A stretch of 64,000 nt of DNA from the NCBI RefSeq assembly GCF_000332335.1, contig NZ_KB235948.1, positions 4,351,376 through 4,415,375 of the forward strand, given 5' to 3'. Positions 57,934 to 64,000 of the stretch are shown here, piece after piece; the first letter of the stretch is position 1, and the number at the start of each line of letters is the position of its first letter. This DNA is from Kamptonema formosum PCC 10802. GTDB taxonomy: Bacteria > Cyanobacteriota > Cyanobacteriia > Cyanobacteriales > Oscillatoriaceae. The translations under genes were made by a program, and so were the position numbers. The notes beneath the pieces were generated by a model. It was not told where the DNA came from, did no database searches, and saw nothing but the letters and a program-made list of their open reading frames with translations.

Positions 57934-58358
57934 TTTATCATCCTTTCGCTACAGCTGCTGTTCAATTTTTTCCCCGTTTGGCGCGTTTTTCAGAGCGGTG
58001 CGGTACATTTTTATATCCGCAGGCATCCGGGGATCTGAGACGCGATTTATCGCGTCTGTAGAAGCAGGGGCTGGTTTAGTAACATACTGGATTTCTGATA
58101 GATATCTTGGCTGAGCCCGCCCCTGCTAGAAACCCATTTCTCAATCCGATCTGTACCCTCACAACTTGAAAAGCGGGATAGGAATCGTGTCACTTTTGAG
58201 CCCGGGCTCGAAGTCGAAAGCACCTAAGTGCTATCTTAAGCCCGCGCAGGCGGGCGAAAGTCTGTCGCAGTAGCTAGAGCCTGGAAACTAGCCAAATAGT
58301 AAAAGTAACACGATTGCGCGGGATATCTGTCAGCGGCTGAGAATTAAAAGCTCAGCGC
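57934..58358. other. Spacer with short palindromes
   Basis: No gene. It contains GAGACGCGATTTATCGCGTCT (about 58029-58049), AAGCCCGCGCAGGCGGGC at about 58240, and a GCCCGGGCTCG pair near 58200. These can fold and may separate the fibre gene from the genes downstream of it. Confidence 0.5.
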
Positions 58359-60266
58359 TTACCGGGTGCCAATTGCAATAAATTCAAATCGCCTATCAGC
58401 CGCACCACCGTTACCGTCCCCACATTTAAGCCGGCATTTACTTGTGGAAACAGCAATGACTACAGCGTTGTCACGGGTATCAGCTCCGGTGCTAGTGAAA
58501 TCGTCAGCATCGGGATAATGTTGAGTCACGACAACTGTTGGTTTGGCAGAAAACGATGCAGTGAAGTTGATGTCATATACCCCTGTACTAACCTTTGATA
58601 CCGTAAAACCCGAGCCACTGTCAATGCCTCCCGAGGGCCTTACCGCACCGCGTATGATGCGAAGAACTTCAGAGCCAACGGCTGCATAATAGCCATTCAC
58701 TTTGAGATTGCCGGCGACCTCTAACTTTTCGGTGGGAGCATTTGTGCCGATGCCGACATTGCCATCTCTTTTGAGAATAATTCCGTTCCCCCAGGACCAA
58801 TTTCCATCACTATTGTCATGGGTGATTTGCAAAAAGTCGCCCGATAAACCATTGCGGGTGTGAATGATAAATTTTTGGTTGTTGGTTTCGTTAAAAAGGA
58901 TATCCCCAACCACATGAAGTCTTCCACCTGGATTCGCAGTGCCAATGCCGACAAAGCCATCCTTAATGGCCATCTGGACTGCGCCGCCGGTGCCCGCATT
59001 GAGTTCGGCGTCATTATGGGAACCGCCTTTATACCAGGCAAAGTTTTTATCCGTGCGAAAATACTGCGTGCCGCCCTGCACCCCGATGCCATAACCTTGC
59101 TGCCACAAATTAATCATCTGCCTGACTGTGCTGCCAAAGCTGAGATTGCCACTGGCTGTTGTGATGCCGCCGCTGCCCACGGATAAAGAGTTAACCGTAA
59201 AGCTGCCCGCAGTGAAAGCGCCAGTAATGTTGGCACTGGCTGCCGTAATGCTGCCGCTGGCTTTGATATTCCCCGCAACTTCTAACTTTTCGGTGGGAGA
59301 AGCAGTGCCAATGCCGGCGTTGCCGTTTGTCGTGAGATTGCCGCTAATCGTGGCACCGGCTGCCGTAATGCTGCCACTGGCTTTGATATTCCCCGCAATT
59401 TCTAATTTTTCGGTGGGAGAAGCTGTGCCAATGCCGGCGTTGCCGTTTGTCGTGAGATTGCCGCTAATCGTGGCACCGGCTGCCGTAATGCTGCCACTGG
59501 CTTTGATATTCCCCGCAATTTCTAACTTTTCGGTGGGAGAAGCTGTGCCAATGCCGGCGTTGCCGGTTGTCGTGAGATTGCCACTGATGGTGGCACTCCC
59601 TGCCGTAATGCTGCCACTCCCAAGAGAGAGACTGTTACTGGTGAGGCTGCCGCTAACTTTCAGAGATCCCGTGACGTTCAAATCGCCGGTGAGAACCGCT
59701 AAATTGCTAGCGCTGTCGCCCCCAGAACGCAGGGTCGGGCCATTTCCGCCGCCGGCTGGCAGGTAAACTCCCGAATACTGGCGCACTGTGCTGTCAACTT
59801 TAACTAGGCCATCTTTATCAACGCTCAGCTTTGCCAGCTTCACAGATTCCGGCGGATCGGGATCTCCTTCTGCAACGACTGCAATCAGCGGCTTTTCATG
59901 CCAGCGCCGGTTGCCTTCGCTCCCCTCCTGCGCCTTATCTGACTCTACCTCTTGGTAGGAAATAAACAGGTTTACCGTTAGATTTCTGTTGCCAGCTACG
60001 GAAACATTTCCCGGTTCGGCTAGAACAATCAGCCGGCCTTTGGGGTCAACTGCTGTGCCGGCAGCTACGCTGACGGTATCGGCTGCGGTTGAAGTTACCC
60101 CCACACCTTCGCTAATCCCCGAAACCTGGAGAATCCGGCTGAGCCGGCGCTGCCGGTCAATGTGATATTTCTGTTCGTCGATAAAGTCCTGGTCTTTTAA
60201 AAACTGACCGTCGAAGTAGCGGAGCCTCTTTTCAACATATTCCGGTTGCTGGTAATTAGCTGCCAT
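58359..60266 (-). CDS. Tail-fibre-like protein of the injection system
   Basis: The 635 residues run from ATG 60266 (MAANYQQPEYVEKRLRYFDG), with AGGAG 7 nt upstream. The N-terminal 200 residues (FLKDQDFIDEQKYH, SGISEGVGVTSTAADTVSV) resemble baseplate-attaching parts. A stalk of Gly/Ser/Thr/Ala repeats follows, three being almost identical (GNAGIGTASPTEKLEIAGNI). The C-terminus (RPSGGIDSGSGFTVSKVSTG, VVTQHYPDADD) is a likely receptor-binding head. It would determine target range. Confidence 0.82.
   Translation of the reverse strand: MAANYQQPEYVEKRLRYFDGQFLKDQDFIDEQKYHIDRQRRLSRILQVSGISEGVGVTSTAADTVSVAAGTAVDPKGRLIVLAEPGNVSVAGNRNLTVNLFISYQEVESDKAQEGSEGNRRWHEKPLIAVVAEGDPDPPESVKLAKLSVDKDGLVKVDSTVRQYSGVYLPAGGGNGPTLRSGGDSASNLAVLTGDLNVTGSLKVSGSLTSNSLSLGSGSITAGSATISGNLTTTGNAGIGTASPTEKLEIAGNIKASGSITAAGATISGNLTTNGNAGIGTASPTEKLEIAGNIKASGSITAAGATISGNLTTNGNAGIGTASPTEKLEVAGNIKASGSITAASANITGAFTAGSFTVNSLSVGSGGITTASGNLSFGSTVRQMINLWQQGYGIGVQGGTQYFRTDKNFAWYKGGSHNDAELNAGTGGAVQMAIKDGFVGIGTANPGGRLHVVGDILFNETNNQKFIIHTRNGLSGDFLQITHDNSDGNWSWGNGIILKRDGNVGIGTNAPTEKLEVAGNLKVNGYYAAVGSEVLRIIRGAVRPSGGIDSGSGFTVSKVSTGVYDINFTASFSAKPTVVVTQHYPDADDFTSTGADTRDNAVVIAVSTSKCRLKCGDGNGGAADRRFEFIAIGTR
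59245..59610 (-). repeat. 120-bp direct repeats in the fibre gene (3 copies)
   Basis: Three units 120 bp apart encode 40 residues each (GNLTTNGNAGIGTASPTEKL, EIAGNIKASGSITAAGATIS). DNA identity between units is very high, pointing to recent expansion or conversion and likely variation in stalk length. Confidence 0.9.
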
Positions 60267-60297
60267 TTCCGTTCTCCTGCGTAATGTTTGTTCTGGC

Positions 60298-60930
60298 TCA
60301 GCGAATTGTTGTGGTGCCCAGCAGGGTCGTCCTCCCCACAATTATCCCTTTGGCCAAATCATTATTTTTGATTTGCATGGTGGAGAGCAGTACCTGGAGC
60401 CTGTAAAACGTGTGCGCCGGCTTCTGCAAGTCCAAAATTGTTTTGGCTATCTGCTGCTGTCGCCGCAGATTTTGCGGGTCGCGCTCGCTCAACGTTATAT
60501 CAACTTGGAAATAGTGAGCCGGCAGGTCGAACTCATAAATCTTAACTTCCTCTCGGGTGTAAAGTTCTAACAATCTCTTCACCCCTGCCTTCGTCCCCCT
60601 CAGGCGGTACAAAGTCGCAATATTGCCGATAAACTGGCGCTTGAAACTTTCATCCCAGTCCTCCCGCAGGCTGGCGGCCACCCAACTGGCAAGCCAGGGC
60701 AAAAAATCCGCTGGAGTTTTCTCCGCATTAAAGTAAGTGTCGATCCGGTCTAGGTACTCTTCTAAACCGTACTGTTCTGGAATTATATCATCGGGTTCCC
60801 CTGGCGTCAAGCCGGTTAAAATCCGCTCCATCGCCAGCAGGAACCGCCCGACAAACGCATCCGATTGCAGGTGGGCCGGCAGGTACTGCAAATAACTGCT
60901 TAAGCGGCCCGATTGGCTATTTTCTGTCAT
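60298..60930 (-). CDS. Phage tail protein I-like baseplate component
   Basis: This 210-residue protein starts [20 protein letters not shown], with GGAGG 12 nt upstream. The motifs [20 protein letters not shown] and [19 protein letters not shown] then [15 protein letters not shown] are typical of the P2 gpI/Afp-type tail protein linking wedge and fibre. Its start lies inside the end of the preceding baseplate J gene (14-nt overlap), so the two are translationally linked. Confidence 0.85.
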   Translation of the reverse strand: MTENSQSGRLSSYLQYLPAHLQSDAFVGRFLLAMERILTGLTPGEPDDIIPEQYGLEEYLDRIDTYFNAEKTPADFLPWLASWVAASLREDWDESFKRQFIGNIATLYRLRGTKAGVKRLLELYTREEVKIYEFDLPAHYFQVDITLSERDPQNLRRQQQIAKTILDLQKPAHTFYRLQVLLSTMQIKNNDLAKGIIVGRTTLLGTTTIR

Positions 60931-61879
60931 GGATTTGCCAAGCCTCCATTACGGTAAACTCGCCTGCAACTGCTGCAACCAACTGATAGTCCCGAAGCAC
61001 AATCTGCTTGACCGTACCTTCCGGGGAAATTGCCGTGGCTTTCGATGTATCCACTAGCTCCAAATTTACTTTCTCAACATAGTCCACACCGGCAACCCCA
61101 TCCAGCAATTCGTAAACTTCAGAAACATAGACGCTGCGGCCCAAAGGCCAGCCGGTGCTATCCGCGCCACCCTTGAGAGGGTGAAAGAAATTTGTGATGA
61201 TTTCCCTAACCCGCTTGCTCACCTCTTCCTTTCCCGCACCTTCTTGCAGAATTAGCGTCGCCCCAATCTTAATTTTCACATATTCAGGCCCGACAACATC
61301 GTGGCGTGCGGTGAGCAACCGCCGTTCGTCGAAAAACCGCCACAAAGCCGCCAGCAGTGCCGGTGATGGTTGGGGCGTAGCTTCTGTGTCTGGCGCGTCT
61401 GGAACCACCACCAAGCTGATATGTCCGGGAGCCTTTTCCAATCGTTTTTCTGCGTTATCCAGCCCCAGGTTGCGCTCCGGAAAGCATCGCGCCCGCTTAA
61501 TTTTGCCGAATAACTTTGCCTCATGGGTCTGATTCCAGTCTTCTGTGGCCAAGCGCTCAAAATCCTCGCAAGTCACCGCCCGGTAGGGCTTTCGCAAATC
61601 GGCAACGGTTTTGCGAATTGCCGCCTGCAACTCGCCCTCCAGTTTCCATTTTGGCCCGTTCAGCAGCTGCAGAAACGTTTCGATATTCTTATCGGGCACT
61701 TGATTGACCCGATAGAGTGCCATTTCCGTCAGCCAAGCCAGCAACTCAATCAAAATAATGCCGGTATCCGTTGGGTTGTGGTCTGTCCATTCCGGACACT
61801 CAATAGGAATCTGGGAGCGGGCTGACTCCACCAAGTCCGCATAAGTGCGGTCGTCGAGATTGGGTAAGGGTAGCGGCAT
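60917..61879 (-). CDS. Baseplate J-like protein (second)
   Basis: This 320-residue protein starts [20 protein letters not shown], with GGAGGAGG upstream. [20 protein letters not shown] and [15 protein letters not shown] are the usual N-terminal baseplate J motif. [19 protein letters not shown] and [20 protein letters not shown] then YVSEVYELL form the wedge domain. It starts 1 bp after the stop of the longer J paralog. Structural, part of the baseplate wedge. Confidence 0.9.
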   Translation of the reverse strand: MPLPLPNLDDRTYADLVESARSQIPIECPEWTDHNPTDTGIILIELLAWLTEMALYRVNQVPDKNIETFLQLLNGPKWKLEGELQAAIRKTVADLRKPYRAVTCEDFERLATEDWNQTHEAKLFGKIKRARCFPERNLGLDNAEKRLEKAPGHISLVVVPDAPDTEATPQPSPALLAALWRFFDERRLLTARHDVVGPEYVKIKIGATLILQEGAGKEEVSKRVREIITNFFHPLKGGADSTGWPLGRSVYVSEVYELLDGVAGVDYVEKVNLELVDTSKATAISPEGTVKQIVLRDYQLVAAVAGEFTVMEAWQIHDRK

Positions 61880-61880
61880 T

Positions 61881-64000
61881 TCAAGCTCCTCCTCCAGGGG
61901 AAATTAGGCTGATTTGATGCGTGCCCGAATAAATCAAAAACCTGTCCCGCCGGTCAGCTGCGATTTTTTCAAAATCTTGGGAGGCATTAATGACGAGAGA
62001 ATCAACGTACTTCACTCCCTCAACTTTTTGCAATATGGCATACAAATCTGACTCGTGCGGGCGGCGGCCAAAGGCCCAGCCCTGACCGTCCGCCCCGCCC
62101 GTCAGCGGGTGCAGGAATTTGACCAGGGCATTCGCTGCTGCGTCCTTCACCTCATCAGCTCTTTCCACCAATACAGGAACAATTGTAGCATTTACAGTCA
62201 CCTTAACCCAGTCGGGTTCAGTGACTCGCAAATCAACACAAGGGGCGCAGCGCTCGCGGATATAACTCCCAATGCACTCCAGCAAACTCAGATTTGGAGT
62301 CGGCTGGCCTAATGTGGGAATGCGCGGCACTATCAGCAATTCTATTATACCAGCATCTCTCACCCTTGTATAAGGGTTATTTTGACTGGCCGTTTTTTGG
62401 CCTGCGGCTAGAAATTCTCCGCTCTTAGAACCTGTAGGGTAGGTAATTTTTATTTTAGCGGTTACCTGCATGGACTCTCCCAAGTTAACCAGGGTGACGC
62501 TCCACTCTTTGCCGGCACTGAACTGCTCCTCTGTCACGGTATAGCTCATGGCAGGTTTATTGCGATTCAACTGCTTGGAAGCGTAGGGATTTGACTGTCC
62601 CGGACCGCTGATTTTCCCCTCTACTGTCAGGTTGGTCGGCAGCGAACTCAGTTCGACTTTAATCTCTCCTGGCGCATCAAGATTAATCTGGTAAATTGGC
62701 AGCCACTGCAAGCCATCAATGGGATTGAAGTGAGGGGTAATGGCGCGAACGCGGGCCACTTCTGTTGAGGCTTCCAGCGCTAAATCCTCCATATCTTCCA
62801 CCGTTACCGCCCGCCCCCGGTGGCGCAGCGCCTTTGGCCCCCGCTCTTTCACCGCCTCCAAAGACTCTCCCTCCGCCCCACCGGCAGCTGCTTCCAGGTT
62901 GGTGACGCTATCCACATAAGGCACCGTGGTCTTGAGTTCGCTAACCGTCAGGGCGGGCCGGTTGCCCCGCACCCCGCCGCCGCTGCGGTAGGGAGCGAGG
63001 CGAATATTATTGCGCCCTTGGGGCGGGATCGTCCCCTGCAGGCCATCGCCAAAGCGCACCTCCCCGGCGAGCCGGTCGAGGACGTAGTGCCGGTCGCGTG
63101 GCCCAGAGCCATAGAAATCCGCCACCTCGTGCCAAACCACCCAGGCACCTCCCACCTGTCCCGCCTCATCCTGGACGCCGACAATCGCACCGGCACCCTC
63201 CAGTTTTTCAATCGCCGCCTGTTCCGCTGGCGAGGGGAGTGCCGGTTCGAGGACTTGCAGCCGCTGGCCCAGCAGCACCGGCACTTGGGCCGTGCGGTAA
63301 GTTTGGCCGGGGTTGCCATCGCTTGAGCCCAATATCTCCTCGGCCACCGTCACCGCCTGAGAGGCCCACATTGTATTGGTCAGCACCCGCCGCAACCGGG
63401 GAGGCACCAGGAACTGGCCGCTCTCCCACCTGGCCCTCAGCCAGTAGAGGGACTGGCCAAACTCAGCCCGGGGAGTGAAGTCCCCTGGCCCAACAAACCG
63501 CACCAGCCCGTTTTTGCTCAAGGCGTCCGTTTCATCCTCAACCCCCAGACGAGCCCAGCCGGCAGGGCTGGCGTATTCCCAAACCACCCGCGCCGGTGCT
63601 GTTACCGGATTCGCCTTTGCGATTTCCCCGGGAAGTGGCGGCTCTACCCCAGCGTAGAGGGCGACAGGCCGGTTGGCAAAAGCCCTGTCAAATCCCAGGT
63701 ATAGCGCTGGATTTGCATCCGCTGTCGGACTGAAAGGCTGGAAACTCTTCCCATCCTGCATCTGCTCATAAGCAAAATCGTTGTAAGTCTGGCAAGCGGT
63801 CAGGGGAATTTCCTCAGATGTATAAGTATATTTGAGCTTAATAGATTGCAGCGATGGCGGTGCGACGCTGCCCCCTTCTTGTTGATAATTGCCTTTCATA
63901 AGTCTCGCCCGCACCCAGTAATTCGTCACACCGCTGACTGTTGCCGGTTGCATCTGCGAGGGCAGGGTAAATGTTATATTCCCGTCTTTGGTGAAGGCTT
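61881..64000 (-). CDS. Baseplate J-like protein (first, 5' end outside window)
   Basis: The frame is open through the right edge ([20 protein letters not shown]), so the true start lies beyond 64000; 706 codons are visible. [34 protein letters not shown] then GTIPP (the J core), [20 protein letters not shown] and [20 protein letters not shown] match large baseplate J/Afp11-like wedge proteins. It shares the C-terminal wedge motif with its shorter neighbour, pointing to an old duplication. Confidence 0.92.
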   Translation of the reverse strand, partial: AFTKDGNITFTLPSQMQPATVSGVTNYWVRARLMKGNYQQEGGSVAPPSLQSIKLKYTYTSEEIPLTACQTYNDFAYEQMQDGKSFQPFSPTADANPALYLGFDRAFANRPVALYAGVEPPLPGEIAKANPVTAPARVVWEYASPAGWARLGVEDETDALSKNGLVRFVGPGDFTPRAEFGQSLYWLRARWESGQFLVPPRLRRVLTNTMWASQAVTVAEEILGSSDGNPGQTYRTAQVPVLLGQRLQVLEPALPSPAEQAAIEKLEGAGAIVGVQDEAGQVGGAWVVWHEVADFYGSGPRDRHYVLDRLAGEVRFGDGLQGTIPPQGRNNIRLAPYRSGGGVRGNRPALTVSELKTTVPYVDSVTNLEAAAGGAEGESLEAVKERGPKALRHRGRAVTVEDMEDLALEASTEVARVRAITPHFNPIDGLQWLPIYQINLDAPGEIKVELSSLPTNLTVEGKISGPGQSNPYASKQLNRNKPAMSYTVTEEQFSAGKEWSVTLVNLGESMQVTAKIKITYPTGSKSGEFLAAGQKTASQNNPYTRVRDAGIIELLIVPRIPTLGQPTPNLSLLECIGSYIRERCAPCVDLRVTEPDWVKVTVNATIVPVLVERADEVKDAAANALVKFLHPLTGGADGQGWAFGRRPHESDLYAILQKVEGVKYVDSLVINASQDFEKIAADRRDRFLIYSGTHQISLISPGGGA

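Noticed and set aside
51149-64000. Prophage tail module
   Set aside because: The AAA+ ATPase and DUF4157 cargo candidate are features of contractile injection systems, and no capsid, terminase or integrase gene is visible. The right flank is unseen, so this is not absolute.

Overview
The window looks like chromosome of a filamentous cyanobacterium. It encodes light-dependent protochlorophyllide reductase, a HetF-type CHAT protease, DUF4079 and DUF1997 proteins typical of oxygenic phototrophs, an AMIN-domain amidase, and several TPR/WD40/STAND proteins. Intergenic DNA is long (often 0.4-1 kb) and crowded with small palindromic repeats and MITE-like elements. HIP1 octamers (GCGATCGC) occur but are few; GCCGGTG/CACCGGC is the oligomer that recurs everywhere. 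No rRNA, tRNA, CRISPR array or transposase gene was recognised.

Layout. 1-5.7 kb: a conflict-type NTPase locus on the minus strand, made of a large nSTAND-WD40 protein (its C-terminus lies off the left edge) and a second P-loop ATPase. 6.3-14.2 kb: housekeeping genes (ispH, miaB, ddl) with hypotheticals and a VapBC-like toxin-antitoxin pair. 14.7-18.1 kb: a hetF-like gene. Upstream of it, on the opposite strand, are three short terminator-ended units, each preceded by TCCGGA near -35. They resemble the NsiR1/DIF+ arrangement known upstream of hetF in Nostoc. 18.2-20.8 kb: a subtilisin-like protease fused to a membrane domain, coupled to a 75-residue protein. 22-30.5 kb: two paralogous coiled-coil/unknown-domain/TPR/WD40 proteins with 7 and 5 WD repeats. 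30.9-50.6 kb: metabolic and envelope genes (por, ldh, ppsA, a GH104-like muramidase, an SDR protein, an ankyrin protein, an AMIN amidase, a 2OG-Fe(II) oxygenase, purH). 51.1-64 kb: part of a contractile injection system locus (AAA+ ATPase, DUF4157 effector candidate, small coiled-coil protein, spike-tip candidate, fibre, tail protein I, two baseplate J proteins), running off the right edge.

Themes. Palindromic repeats have inserted in frame in at least two proteins (the nSTAND NTPase and the injection-system ATPase). A MITE family of about 120-165 bp (310 bp in one expanded copy) with TATAGCAG ends occurs at least four times. Arrays built on a GGGCTTCAGCCC palindrome flank many gene ends. The most interesting candidate system is the NsiR1-like sRNA array upstream of hetF. 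Next are the mosaic DUF4157 effector with its neighbour and the unnamed domain shared by the two WD40 paralogs.
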